From: Microbacterium sp. LWO13-1.2
GTDB lineage: Bacteria; Actinomycetota; Actinomycetes; Actinomycetales; Microbacteriaceae
Length of the DNA stretch: 64,000 bases
Assembly: GCF_038397725.1 (NCBI RefSeq)
Contig: NZ_CP151634.1
Span: 1,550,001-1,614,000, forward strand
Direction of reading: 5' to 3'
Each line of letters begins with the position of its first letter. Position 1 is the first letter of the stretch. A program made the position numbers and the translations under genes. The notes under the pieces were generated by a model. That model saw only the letters and a program-made list of their open reading frames with translations, did not search any database and was not told the DNA's origin. Below, piece after piece: positions 42,306 to 51,692 of this stretch.

Positions 42306-43810
42306 TGACCGCCATCGACCAGAAGAATGCTGTGATGACCGAATACGTCGAGGTGGAGACGGCAGCCGGGCGGGTGCGCGGATGCTGGAGACCGACGACA
42401 GGGGGCAGAGGCAGGCCGCGCTCGGCCGCCTTCCTCGGCATCCCGTTCGCCGAGCCGCCGGTCGGAGCGCTGCGATTCCAGGCTCCGGTGCCGAAGGCGC
42501 CGTGGGACGGGGTGCTCGATGCGCTGGGGTTCGGGGCGACCGCCCAACGCGGCGATCCCGGTGTGACGCTCATTCCCGAGCCGTCCGTTCCAGGGGAGTC
42601 GACGCTCAACGTCAACGTCTTCACGCCCGATCCCACGGCATCCGGGCTCCCGGTGCTGGTCTGGATCCACGGTGGCGGGTTCTTCGCGGGGTCGCCGGCG
42701 AGCGAGTGGTACGACGGGCGCAACTTCAATCGCGACGGCGTCGTCACCGTCACGCTGTCGTATCGGCTGGGCTTCGACGGATTCGGCTGGATCGAGGATG
42801 CGCCGTCGAATCGCGGTGTGCGGGACTGGCTGCTCGCCCTGGAGTGGGTGCAGCAGAACATCGCGGCGTTCGGAGGAGACCCGGGCCGCGTCACGATCGC
42901 CGGGCAGTCCGCCGGCGGTGGGGCGGTGCTCACGCTGCTGGGCATGGAGAAGGCGCAGCACCTCTTCCACGGCGTGTACGCGATCTCCGGGGCGCTCGCC
43001 GATGTGGCTCGGCCGCGGGCCGAAGCGTTCGGGCGCGTGCTCGCCGCGGATGCCGGTGTCGAGCCGACGATCGCCGGGTTCGGGACGGTGCCGGAGGAAC
43101 GGCTCCTGGAGCTGCAGAAGAAGGCGACGCAGCTCGGGCCGGACTCGTTGACCTCGATGATCGAGGAGGGCCTCGCCCTCGGCCCATCCGTCGACGGTGA
43201 TCTCCTGCCCAGGTCGACGCGGGAGGCGCTGCGTGCCGGCATCGGTGCCGATAAGCCCCTCGTACTCGGCGCGACCGATGACGAGTTCACGATGGCGCTG
43301 TCGGCGGCTCCGAAGATCCTGCGCTGGGTGCCGAAGTCGTTGCTGCTGAAGAAGCTCGGCATGCCGAAAGCGGCGATGCGGGCCTATCTCGCCGCGAACG
43401 CCGACGTCGTGGCCAAGGGCTCCGTACGCATCGCCGGTCGCTATCTCACCGATCGCATGTTCCGTGCTCCACTCGTGAACATTGCGGCTGATCGCGCCGA
43501 GGCGCCCACGTGGCTGTACCGATTCTCGTGGCCCTCCGGCACCTTCGGATTCGCCGAGCACTGCCTCGATGTGCCCTTCTTCTTCGACTGCCTCGACGGA
43601 CCGGCCATGGAGCCGCTCGCCGGCCCCAACCCCCCGCAAGCGCTCGCCGACGAGGTGCACTCGGCCGCCGTCGCGTTCATCGTCACGGGCGTTCCCGGCT
43701 GGGAGCGACACCAGGAGGACCGCGGAATCGTGCGGGTGTACGACACGCAGACACGGGACGTCGTGGATGCCTATGCCTCGGTCCGTCCGCTGCGGGGATT
43801 CGCATCGTGA
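42305..43810 (+). CDS. type-B carboxylesterase, cytoplasmic
   Basis: 501 residues without a signal peptide. The carboxylesterase/lipase family motifs are FLGIPFAEPPVGALRFQAP, WIHGGGFFAGSPASEWYDG (oxyanion hole) and the nucleophile elbow GQSAGGG with S202. The acid/base part lies in the region around FGFAEHCLDVPFFF. It sits between the MFS and PAP2 genes with overlapping junctions on both sides. It would remove acyl groups from a substrate taken up by the MFS protein. Confidence 0.92.
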   Translation: MTAIDQKNAVMTEYVEVETAAGRVRGCWRPTTGGRGRPRSAAFLGIPFAEPPVGALRFQAPVPKAPWDGVLDALGFGATAQRGDPGVTLIPEPSVPGESTLNVNVFTPDPTASGLPVLVWIHGGGFFAGSPASEWYDGRNFNRDGVVTVTLSYRLGFDGFGWIEDAPSNRGVRDWLLALEWVQQNIAAFGGDPGRVTIAGQSAGGGAVLTLLGMEKAQHLFHGVYAISGALADVARPRAEAFGRVLAADAGVEPTIAGFGTVPEERLLELQKKATQLGPDSLTSMIEEGLALGPSVDGDLLPRSTREALRAGIGADKPLVLGATDDEFTMALSAAPKILRWVPKSLLLKKLGMPKAAMRAYLAANADVVAKGSVRIAGRYLTDRMFRAPLVNIAADRAEAPTWLYRFSWPSGTFGFAEHCLDVPFFFDCLDGPAMEPLAGPNPPQALADEVHSAAVAFIVTGVPGWERHQEDRGIVRVYDTQTRDVVDAYASVRPLRGFAS

Positions 43811-44595
43811 CGGCCGTCGCCCCGGCGGAGGCCGTGCCGGCGCGCCATCACGCTGTGCGGCCGCGCCCGATGCTCTGGACCGCCCTCGGCCTGCTCGTCG
43901 CGTTCCTCCTGCTGGCCGTCGGCGTGCTCGCCGCTCCGGAGTCCCCCTGGACGCAGGCAGTGGACGATGCCTGGCGACGATTCGCCGGGGTGGACCCGGC
44001 ATCGTCTCTTCCCGGAACGGCGTGGGCGCAACTCTTCCAGCACCTCGGACAGCTGCCCGGCGCCGTGTTGATGATGCTTCTGCTGCCGCTGGTGCTCGTC
44101 GCGGTCGGACGCTGGCGCTCCGCGTTGTTCGTCATCGCGGTGCAACTCGCAGGTCCCGGGCTGCTGTCGCAACTCACGAAGAATCTGGTCGACCGTCCGC
44201 GACCCGCCGATGACGCAGCGGCGGGACTGTTCGGCCCGCTCGTCCCAGTCGACCACGGTTCGTTCCCGTCCGGGCACGCGGTCAGCATGGCGGTGATCAT
44301 CGTCAGCGTGTTCGCGTTGATCCCGGCATCCGCCGTCTGGGCGCGTCGGATCTGGGCGGTGCTCGGTGCCTTCCTCGCCGTCGGAATGGTGTGGCAGCGA
44401 ACCCTCATCAACGCGCACTGGTTGAGCGACGCCGGTGCCGGACTGATCGGTGGCGCGGGCGTGGCGCTGCTGCTCTGGTGGGCGTTCTGGCCCCAACTGG
44501 CGCAGGATCATCGCCGGCCCGTGTGGTTCCTGCCGCACGGCCGCTCCTCGATCCCCGTGGCGACTCCCGAATCCCAAGAAAAGGTGAACCGATGA
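43807..44595 (+). CDS. PAP2-family membrane phosphatase
   Basis: 262 residues from a GTG overlapping the esterase stop. It has about six spans and the three PAP2 motifs: K..(6)..RP in KNLVDRPRP, SGH in SFPSGHAVS, and R..(5)..H...D in RTLINAHWLSD. It probably dephosphorylates a lipid phosphate. Its place inside a glycoside operon, with four-base overlaps at both ends, is not explained by this role. Confidence 0.92.
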   Translation: MTAVAPAEAVPARHHAVRPRPMLWTALGLLVAFLLLAVGVLAAPESPWTQAVDDAWRRFAGVDPASSLPGTAWAQLFQHLGQLPGAVLMMLLLPLVLVAVGRWRSALFVIAVQLAGPGLLSQLTKNLVDRPRPADDAAAGLFGPLVPVDHGSFPSGHAVSMAVIIVSVFALIPASAVWARRIWAVLGAFLAVGMVWQRTLINAHWLSDAGAGLIGGAGVALLLWWAFWPQLAQDHRRPVWFLPHGRSSIPVATPESQEKVNR

Positions 44596-46826
44596 CCACT
44601 CCTGAAAACCTCAGCCTCGAACAGAAGGCATCCCTGACCAGCGGCGCCGACTTCTGGACGACGAAGGCGATCGACAGCGCCGGCGTGCCCTCCCTCATGC
44701 TCACCGATGGCCCGCACGGGTTGCGGAAGCAGGCGGAGGCCAGCGATCACCTCGGTCTCAACGCGTCGGTCCCCGCGACATGCTTCCCGCCGGCGGCGGC
44801 ACTCGGTTCGACCTTCGATCCGGAGCTCGCCGAACGCGTCGGCGTCGCGCTCGGCATCGAGTCCGCGATCGAGGATGTCGCCGTCATCCTGGGCCCTGGC
44901 ATCAACATCAAGCGGTCTCCGCTGTGCGGCCGCAACTTCGAGTACGTCTCCGAGGACCCGCTCCTGTCGGGTGGAATCGGAGCCGGTCTCGTCCGCGGCA
45001 TCCAGTCGCAGGGGGTCGGATCCTCGCTCAAGCATTTCGCCGCAAACAATCAGGAGGACGACCGGATGCGCTCGTCCAGCGATGTCGATCCGCGCACACT
45101 CCGCGAGATCTATCTGCGCGGGTTCGAGCGCGTCGTCAAGGACGCCCAGCCGTGGACCGTGATGTGCTCGTACAACCGCATCAACGGGGTCTACGCCTCC
45201 GAGGACCCGTGGCTTCTCACCCAGGTGCTGCGCGACGAGTGGGGCTTCGACGGCCTCGTCGTGTCGGATTGGGGTGCCGTCGAGGACCGCGTCGCCGCTC
45301 TCGCCGCCGGACTCGATCTGGAGATGCCGTACAGCGGCGGCGAGACGGATGCCGAGATCGTCGCCGCCGTCCGCGGCGGCCGGCTCGCCGAGGACGTGTT
45401 GGACACGGCGGCGCAGCGCGTACTCGACCTGGTCGCGAAGGCGCAGGAGCGTCCGCCGGTCCCGGGCCCGCTCGACGTCGACGCGCACCATGCGCTCGCG
45501 CGAGAGGTCGCCGGACGCTCGATCGTGCTGCTGAAGAATGAGGGCGCTCTGCTGCCGCTGGCATCCGAGGTCTCCGTCGCTGTGATCGGCGAGTTCGCAC
45601 GCACCCCGCGCTACCAGGGCGGCGGGTCCTCGCACATCAATCCGACCAGGATCGACACCGCGCTCGATGCGTTCCGCGATGTCGCGGGGAACCGGGTCGC
45701 GTTCGCGCCGGGGTTCACGTTCAATGGGGCGGATGCCGAGGCGCTGCGTGATGAGGCCGTGGTGCTCGCCGCGCAACGGGACGTCGTCGTGCTGTTCCTG
45801 GGGCTGCCGGATGCAGAGGAGTCGGAGGGTTTCGACCGCGCGCATCTCGACCTGCCAGCGGTGCAGCGCGAACTGGTGGACGCGGTCGTCGCGGTGAACC
45901 CGCGCACGATCGTCGTGCTCTCCAACGGTGCGGTCGTGACGCTGCCGTTCGCCGAGAAGGTCCCCGCGATCGTGGAGGCGTGGCTGCTCGGACAAGCGGG
46001 CGGATCGGCGACGGTCGACGTGCTCACGGGTGCGGTGAACCCCTCTGGTCGCCTCGCCGAGACCATCCCGCACCGTCTGGAGGACACTCCGGCCTTCGGC
46101 AGCTTCCCCGGTTCGTTCGGGCACGTCCGCTACTCCGAGGGCATCTTCGTCGGATACCGCTGGTACGACGCGCGCCGCATGGAGGTGGCGTTCCCGTTCG
46201 GGCACGGTCTGTCGTACACGACGTTCTCGTACGGTGAGCCCACCGCAGCGGTGAACGCCGACGGCGACATCGTCGTGTCGCTCGCCGTGGCGAACACCGG
46301 GAGCCGCGACGGCCGCGAGGTCGTGCAGGTCTATGTCGCCCCCGAGGCGTCGAACGTCGAGCGCGCCCCGCGCGAACTCAAGGCCTTCGCCTCGGTCGAG
46401 GTCCCTGCGGGGTCGCGGCGGGAGGTCGAACTGGTCGTCCGTCGCGAGGACCTCGCGTACTGGGACATCCGCGTCGATCGCTTCGTCGTCGAGGGCGGCT
46501 CTTATCGGGTCGAGGTCGCAGCATCCAGCCGCGATATCCGGGGCACGGCCTTCGTCGAGGTCGGCGGCGACGAGGTCCGCCTTCCGCTGACCGCTCACTC
46601 GTCGATCACCGAGGTGCTCGCGCACCCGGTCGTCGGTCCGGTCGTCGCCCAGCAGCTCGCGGCGATGCGGGAGCAGGCGGACGGCGCGATGGATGCCGGG
46701 ATCATGGGCGACGAGGCCATCATGAAGATGATGGCGTCATTCCCGATCGGCCGGATGGCCGGCTTCCCCGGGATGGGCATCGACCGCGCACAGGTCGATC
46801 AGCTCATCGCCGCAGCCAACGCCTGA
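44592..46826 (+). CDS. GH3 beta-glucosidase-like glycoside hydrolase, cytoplasmic
   Basis: 744 residues from the ATG that overlaps the PAP2 stop. It lacks a signal peptide. The TIM-barrel domain has LMLTDGPHGLRKQ, the KHFAANNQE loop and the nucleophile D226 in VVSDWG. The second domain and a C-terminal fibronectin-III-like domain (GREVVQVYVAPEASNVERAPRELKAFASV) complete the usual layout. The last ~90 residues (EVLAHPVVGPVVAQQLAAM) form an extra helical tail. Family members cleave beta-glucosides or xylosides; specificity unknown. Confidence 0.95.
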   Translation: MTTPENLSLEQKASLTSGADFWTTKAIDSAGVPSLMLTDGPHGLRKQAEASDHLGLNASVPATCFPPAAALGSTFDPELAERVGVALGIESAIEDVAVILGPGINIKRSPLCGRNFEYVSEDPLLSGGIGAGLVRGIQSQGVGSSLKHFAANNQEDDRMRSSSDVDPRTLREIYLRGFERVVKDAQPWTVMCSYNRINGVYASEDPWLLTQVLRDEWGFDGLVVSDWGAVEDRVAALAAGLDLEMPYSGGETDAEIVAAVRGGRLAEDVLDTAAQRVLDLVAKAQERPPVPGPLDVDAHHALAREVAGRSIVLLKNEGALLPLASEVSVAVIGEFARTPRYQGGGSSHINPTRIDTALDAFRDVAGNRVAFAPGFTFNGADAEALRDEAVVLAAQRDVVVLFLGLPDAEESEGFDRAHLDLPAVQRELVDAVVAVNPRTIVVLSNGAVVTLPFAEKVPAIVEAWLLGQAGGSATVDVLTGAVNPSGRLAETIPHRLEDTPAFGSFPGSFGHVRYSEGIFVGYRWYDARRMEVAFPFGHGLSYTTFSYGEPTAAVNADGDIVVSLAVANTGSRDGREVVQVYVAPEASNVERAPRELKAFASVEVPAGSRREVELVVRREDLAYWDIRVDRFVVEGGSYRVEVAASSRDIRGTAFVEVGGDEVRLPLTAHSSITEVLAHPVVGPVVAQQLAAMREQADGAMDAGIMGDEAIMKMMASFPIGRMAGFPGMGIDRAQVDQLIAAANA

Positions 46827-46860
46827 CTCGGGACTCTCGCGGGCGGATGCCCCGCGTCGA

Positions 46861-46977
46861 GAGGAGTCGCACATGGTCGCCCTGCGTCTGCAGAAGCGAC
46901 CATGTGCGGCCCTCGCGGCGCAGGAGGTGTCGCACATGGTCGTCTCGAGTGCCAGGAGGCGACCATGTGCGACCCCT
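46861..46977. repeat. dispersed palindromic repeat, family B, tandem pair
   Basis: Units at 46861-46912 and 46924-46977, each with GTCGCACATGGTCGC-like left arms and GCGACCATGTGCG right arms around 15-16 bases, and each ending in CCCT. The second ends GACCCCT as in the other loci. They fill the gap between the convergent GH3 and aminotransferase genes, where they might act as terminators. Confidence 0.85.
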
Positions 46978-47006
46978 CGCCGTGGTCCGAGGGCGGAGAG
47001 GGGTCG

Positions 47007-48392
47007 TCAGCCCCGCACGTAGCCGTCGGCGACGGTGAGCGCCTCGTCGAGCACACGCAGGCCGCGTACGAGGTCGTCTTCGGAGATCACCAGGGGAGGA
47101 GCGACGTGCATCCGGTTGAAGTGCGTGAACGGCCACACGCCGCCCCGCTTCGCCGCCGCGGCGAACTCGGTCATCGGTGCCGCATCCGCTCCGCTCGCGT
47201 TGAACGGCACCAGCGGCTCGCGGGTCTCGCGGTCGCGCACGAGCTCGACGGCCCAGAACAGTCCGCGCCCTCGGACTTCGCCGACGCTGGGGTGCGTCTC
47301 CGCCCAGGCACGCAGCGTCGGTTCGACGATGCGGGTACCCAGATCGCGCACGCGCTCCAGGATGCCGTCGCGTTCGAACACCTCGAAGGTCGCGACGCCC
47401 GCGGCGCACGCCAGAGGATGCCCGGAATAGGTGAGTCCGCCAGGGAACGGCACCCGATCGAAGTGCGCCGCCACCTCTGCGGAGATGACGACACCGCCGA
47501 GCGGCACGTACCCGGAGTTCACACCCTTCGCGAAGGTGATCAGATCGGGCTTCGCGTCGAACGCGTCGATGCCGAACCACTCGCCGAGACGCCCGAAGCC
47601 CACCATGACCTCGTCGGCGATGTACAGGATGCCGTGGCGATCGCACAGCTCGCGGACGCCCTGCAGGTAGCCGGGCGGCGGCACCAGCACGCCGTTCGTG
47701 CCGACGACGGTCTCGATGATGATCGCCGCGATCGTCGCCGGGCCCTCCAGCAGGATCGTCTGCTCGAGGTGCTCCAGGGCGCGCTGCGACTCCTCTTCGA
47801 TCGTCGAGGAGTGGAACGCCGACCGGTACAGGTACGGGCCGAAGAAGCGCACGGTCGCGATGTCGCTCGGGTCGTTCGCCCAGCGGCGCGGGTCGCCGGT
47901 CATCGAGATCGCGGTCGACGTCGAGCCGTGGTAGCTGCGGTACATCGACAGCACCTTGCGGCGGCCGGTCACCTGGCGCGCCATCCGCACCGCGTACTCG
48001 TTCGCCTCGGCGCCGCCGTTCGTGAAGAACACCTTCTCGAGACCGTCGGGAGCGACCGCGGCGATGCGCCGGGCGAGCTCGCCGCGCACGTCGTTCGCGA
48101 ACGACGGCTGGATCGTCGCGAGTCGGCCGACCTGCTGCTGGATCGCGGAGACGAGATCCGGATGCTGGTGCCCGAGGTTCAGGTTCACCAGCTGGCTGGA
48201 GAAATCGAGGTAGGCGTTGCCGGCGTAATCCCAGAACGTGGCGCCTTCGCCGGCGGCGACGGGCATCGGGTCGATGAGCGCCTGGGCGCTCCAGGAGTGG
48301 AAGACGTGACCGCGGTCGTCCGCGCGGACCTGCGCCTCGGCATCCGGAGCGGGGAGGGTGTGGGCGGCGTTGTGCCGGTCGGTGAAGTTCAT
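47007..48392 (-). CDS. class-III omega-aminotransferase (beta-alanine/GABA-pyruvate type)
   Basis: 461 residues, fold-type I. LVNLNLGHQHPDLVSAIQQQVGRL, FFTNGGAEANEYAVRMAR, SYHGSTSTAISMTGDPRRW and YIADEVMVGFGRLGEWFG are typical, with the PLP lysine K289 in TFAKGVNSGYVPLGG. The adjacent mmsA gene points to beta-alanine or a related omega-amino acid, giving malonate or methylmalonate semialdehyde. It follows mmsA after a 27-base gap in the same operon. Confidence 0.9.
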   Translation of the reverse strand: MNFTDRHNAAHTLPAPDAEAQVRADDRGHVFHSWSAQALIDPMPVAAGEGATFWDYAGNAYLDFSSQLVNLNLGHQHPDLVSAIQQQVGRLATIQPSFANDVRGELARRIAAVAPDGLEKVFFTNGGAEANEYAVRMARQVTGRRKVLSMYRSYHGSTSTAISMTGDPRRWANDPSDIATVRFFGPYLYRSAFHSSTIEEESQRALEHLEQTILLEGPATIAAIIIETVVGTNGVLVPPPGYLQGVRELCDRHGILYIADEVMVGFGRLGEWFGIDAFDAKPDLITFAKGVNSGYVPLGGVVISAEVAAHFDRVPFPGGLTYSGHPLACAAGVATFEVFERDGILERVRDLGTRIVEPTLRAWAETHPSVGEVRGRGLFWAVELVRDRETREPLVPFNASGADAAPMTEFAAAAKRGGVWPFTHFNRMHVAPPLVISEDDLVRGLRVLDEALTVADGYVRG

Positions 48393-48419
48393 GCGTGACT
48401 CCTCAGAATCGGACGACGG

Positions 48420-49904
48420 TCAGTGGTTGCTCGGGAACCCGAGGTCGACCTGTGCGGACGTGTGGTCGGGCCAGCGGGTGGTGACGACCTTCGACCGGGT
48501 GTAGAAGTGCACCGATTCGGGACCGTAGATGTGCGAGTCTCCGAACAGCGAGTCCTTCCAGCCGCCGAAGGAGAACGCCCCGACCGGAACCGGGATCGGC
48601 ACGTTCACGCCGACCATGCCCACCTCGATGTCGAATTCGAACTGACGAGCGGTGCCGCCGTCGCGGGTGAAGATCGCGGTGCCGTTGCCGTAGTTGTTGG
48701 CGTTGATCAGCGCGACCGCCTCCGCGTACGTCTCGACGCGGACGACGGAGAGAACCGGTCCGAAGATCTCGTCATCGTAGACCTTCATGCCGGGCTTCAC
48801 GTCGTCGAGCAGACTCACGCCGATGAAGAACCCGTCTCCGGCGAACGACTTCCGGCTGCCGTCGACGACGACCGTGGCGCCCTCGGCCGCAGCACCGGTC
48901 ACGTAGGAGGCGACCTTGTCGCGGTGCTCGCGGGTGATCAGCGGACCCATCTCGCTGGACGGGTCCGTGCCGGGACCGATCTGCAGCGTGGCGATGCGGT
49001 CGCGGATGCTCGCGACGAGGTCATCGGCGATGTCGCCGACGGCGACGAGCACCGAGACGGCCATGCAGCGCTCGCCGGCCGAGCCGTACGCGGCCGAGAT
49101 CGCGGCTGCGGTGGCGCCGTCGATGTCGGCATCCGGCATCACGACCATGTGGTTCTTCGCGCCGCCGAGGGCCTGAACGCGCTTGCCGTTCGCCGAGGCG
49201 CGCTGGTAGATCGTGCGGGCGATCGGGGTGGAGCCGACGAAGCTGACGGCGGCGACGTCGGGTGCGTCGAGCAGCGCGTCGACCGCGACCTTGTCGCCGT
49301 GCACGACGTTCAGCACGCCGTCGGGGAGTCCTGCCTCCTGGAAAGCCTTGGCGAGCCAGACGGCGGCTGACGGGTCCTTCTCGCTGGGCTTCAGGATGAC
49401 GGTGTTGCCGCAGGCGATCGCCGAGGCCACCATCCACAGCGGCACCATGACCGGGAAATTGAAGGGGGTGATCGCCGCGACGACGCCCACGGGCTGCTTG
49501 ACGGAGTGCACGTCGACGCCGCGCGAGACCTGCTCGGCGCGCTCGCCCTTGAGCAGGTGCACGAGCCCGGCGGCGAACTCGACGTTCTCGATGCCGCGGG
49601 AGACCTCGCCGGCCGCGTCCGAGAGCACCTTGCCGTGCTCGTCGGTGACGATCGCCGCGAGCTCCGAGGTCCGATCGGCGAGAATCTGGCGCAGCCGGAA
49701 GAAGACGTCCGCGCGCTTGATGAGGCTCGATGAGCGCCAGCCCGGGAGCGCGGCCTTCGCGGCGGCGACGGCGGCGGCCACTTCGGCCTCGGAGGCGAAT
49801 GCGACCTGTCGCTGCACCGCGCCGGTAGCCGGGTTGAAGATGTCGCCGGTGCGGGCGGCCTCGGCGGTCTCTGTGCCGTTGATGAGGTGGCGGACGATGC
49901 TCAC
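48420..49904 (-). CDS. mmsA: CoA-acylating methylmalonate-semialdehyde dehydrogenase
   Basis: 494 residues from the GTG at 49904. Oxidises malonate or methylmalonate semialdehyde to acetyl- or propionyl-CoA. It has GVVAAITPFNFPVMVPLWMVASAIACGNTVILKPSEKDPSA, GGAKNHMVVMPDADIDGA (lacking the usual aldehyde-dehydrogenase catalytic glutamate, as in this subfamily) and the nucleophile C280 in GSAGERCMAVS. It is the first gene of the operon with the aminotransferase and is divergent from a PucR-type regulator. It may also finish valine degradation begun at mmsB. Confidence 0.93.
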   Translation of the reverse strand: MSIVRHLINGTETAEAARTGDIFNPATGAVQRQVAFASEAEVAAAVAAAKAALPGWRSSSLIKRADVFFRLRQILADRTSELAAIVTDEHGKVLSDAAGEVSRGIENVEFAAGLVHLLKGERAEQVSRGVDVHSVKQPVGVVAAITPFNFPVMVPLWMVASAIACGNTVILKPSEKDPSAAVWLAKAFQEAGLPDGVLNVVHGDKVAVDALLDAPDVAAVSFVGSTPIARTIYQRASANGKRVQALGGAKNHMVVMPDADIDGATAAAISAAYGSAGERCMAVSVLVAVGDIADDLVASIRDRIATLQIGPGTDPSSEMGPLITREHRDKVASYVTGAAAEGATVVVDGSRKSFAGDGFFIGVSLLDDVKPGMKVYDDEIFGPVLSVVRVETYAEAVALINANNYGNGTAIFTRDGGTARQFEFDIEVGMVGVNVPIPVPVGAFSFGGWKDSLFGDSHIYGPESVHFYTRSKVVTTRWPDHTSAQVDLGFPSNH

Positions 49905-50014
49905 GGATGGACTCCCAGGTGATGTGCGGCGGTCGAACACTCTGACCGGCGAGATGAACGTGCTTGCTTTCCATGTTTTCAGAGGGCAGGATCGATGGGA
50001 GGCGGCAGAACGTC

Positions 50015-50025
50015 GTGAACTTCAC
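50015..50025. promoter_or_regulatory. short palindrome before the PucR-type gene
   Basis: GTGAACTTCAC is a perfect 11-base palindrome 19 bases upstream of the regulator start, in the 140-base divergent space with mmsA. It may be an operator for the regulator, but it is short. Confidence 0.35.
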
Positions 50026-50044
50026 CAGAATCCGGACAGAGTGT

Positions 50045-51595
50045 ATGGATCGCATCGTCGAACAGCTCGCCGGATTGCCTGATGTCGCCGAGGTGCTGTC
50101 GATGCCTGCCCTGCAGGCCGGCTTCCCCGAGGTCCTCACGGACGTCACCACCCTGCAGCCGTCGGTCCGCTGGGTGCACGTCTCGGACAGCCCGCGGGTC
50201 GCCGCGCTTCTCGACGGGGGTGAGCTGTTGCTGTCCACCGGCGCCGGCTGGCCGGGGGATGCCGAAGGGCTGTCGGTGCTGGCATCCGAACTCGCGGATG
50301 CCGGTGTCGCCGGGATCGTGCTCGAACTCGGCACCCGCTTCACGGTGACTCCACCGGCATTCGTCGCCGCATGCCGCCGATTCCGGGTCGCGCTGATCAG
50401 CCTCGAGCGGGAGGTCAAATTCGTCGCCGTCACCGAGGCCGTGCATCGGCGGATCATCGCCGGTCAGCTCGACGCGCTGCAGCAGCGTCAGCAACTGCAC
50501 GAGTTGTTCACCACGCTCAGCCTGCGCGGCGCGCCGGCCGACGTGATCGTGCGCGAGACCGCCAGAGCCCTCGACGCCGGCGTCGTGCTGGAGAACCTCG
50601 CGCACGAGGTCGTCGCGGCCGATGCCCGCACCGTCGATGACGCCGGCCTTCTGGACGGATGGGCGGCGCGCTCGCGGCGGATCGCCGACGGGCGCGAACA
50701 GGGATGGATCCTGGTGCCGGTCGAGGGCCGCGGAATCCGCTGGGGGAGCCTGCTCGTGGCTCCGGGAGCGCCGCATCCTGCCGGCCGGACGACGGTGCTC
50801 GAGCAGGCGGCGACGGCACTCGCTCTGGCCCGGCTCGCCGACGGCGACGGCGCGTGGGAGTTGCTCTCGCAGCGCCGGCTGCTGGCATCCCTGCTCGAGC
50901 AGCAGCATGCGACGACCGCGGATGCGCAGGCGCGGCTGGAGGCGAGCGGCTTTCCCGTGCGGGGGCGACGGCTGCAGGCGCTGGTCGTGGATGCCGCCTC
51001 GCCGAGCAGCGCGGAGGCGGTACGCGCCGCCATCGAAGACACCGAACCCGCAGCGCGCTCGATCGGCGCCGTCTTCGATGGTGCTGCCGTCATCCTGCTG
51101 TCGTTTCCCGCCGGTGCGTCCGTGTCGGATGCGGCCGCCCGTCGCATCGCCGCCGGTCTCGATGACGCCGGAGGACTCGCCGTCGGCGCGGCATCCGATT
51201 CCCTCGCCGAGTTGCTGGACTCGTTGCCGGCTGTTCGTGCCCTCGCGCGGCGGCTGCCGCCCGGCGGCTTCCGGCGCGTGGACGACCGACCCCTCGCGCG
51301 TCTGGTGAATGCGCTGCACGGGGATCACCGGCTGCAGGAGCACAGCGAGCGGATGCTCGGGCCGCTGATCCGATACGACCAGGATTCCGGCGGCGACCTG
51401 CTCGCCGTGCTGGGCGCGCTCGTGCAGCACCCGGGCAGTCGCACGGCCGCCGCGGCGGCATCCCATCTCTCGCGCTCGGTGTTCTACCAGCGGCTGACCC
51501 TCATCGGCGATCTGCTGGATGCCGACCTCGAAGACGGCGAGACGCTCGCCGCCCTGCACCTGGCGCTCTCGGCGTACACGGCGACGTCGCGCTGA
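50045..51595 (+). CDS. PucR-family transcriptional regulator
   Basis: 516 residues from the ATG at 50045; a start further upstream (49964) would only add unlikely residues. The N-terminal PucR domain begins VLSMPALQAGFPEVLTDVTTLQPSVRWVHVSD. The C-terminal helix-turn-helix (LLAVLGALVQHPGSRTAAAAASHLSRSVFYQRLTLIGDLLDADLEDG) closes the protein. Such proteins often activate purine, amine or omega-amino acid catabolism. It is divergent from mmsA and probably its regulator. Confidence 0.88.
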   Translation: MDRIVEQLAGLPDVAEVLSMPALQAGFPEVLTDVTTLQPSVRWVHVSDSPRVAALLDGGELLLSTGAGWPGDAEGLSVLASELADAGVAGIVLELGTRFTVTPPAFVAACRRFRVALISLEREVKFVAVTEAVHRRIIAGQLDALQQRQQLHELFTTLSLRGAPADVIVRETARALDAGVVLENLAHEVVAADARTVDDAGLLDGWAARSRRIADGREQGWILVPVEGRGIRWGSLLVAPGAPHPAGRTTVLEQAATALALARLADGDGAWELLSQRRLLASLLEQQHATTADAQARLEASGFPVRGRRLQALVVDAASPSSAEAVRAAIEDTEPAARSIGAVFDGAAVILLSFPAGASVSDAAARRIAAGLDDAGGLAVGAASDSLAELLDSLPAVRALARRLPPGGFRRVDDRPLARLVNALHGDHRLQEHSERMLGPLIRYDQDSGGDLLAVLGALVQHPGSRTAAAAASHLSRSVFYQRLTLIGDLLDADLEDGETLAALHLALSAYTATSR

Positions 51596-51692
51596 GTGCA
51601 CCGCTGTTAGAGATTGTTATCTTCGTCGATTTCCGCGGGCTGCCGTGGCTACGGTGTGAGCACCCCAGCCCGCCTCGACGATGAGGAAGCTC

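Noticed and set aside
46861..46977. Family B pairs as a small CRISPR array.
   Set aside because: Only two units per site, units are palindromic with variable middles shorter than spacers, and there are no cas genes.
51681..51692. ATG at 51681 as the start of the Tat protein.
   Set aside because: It overlaps the GAGGAAG ribosome site that fits the ATG at 51693.
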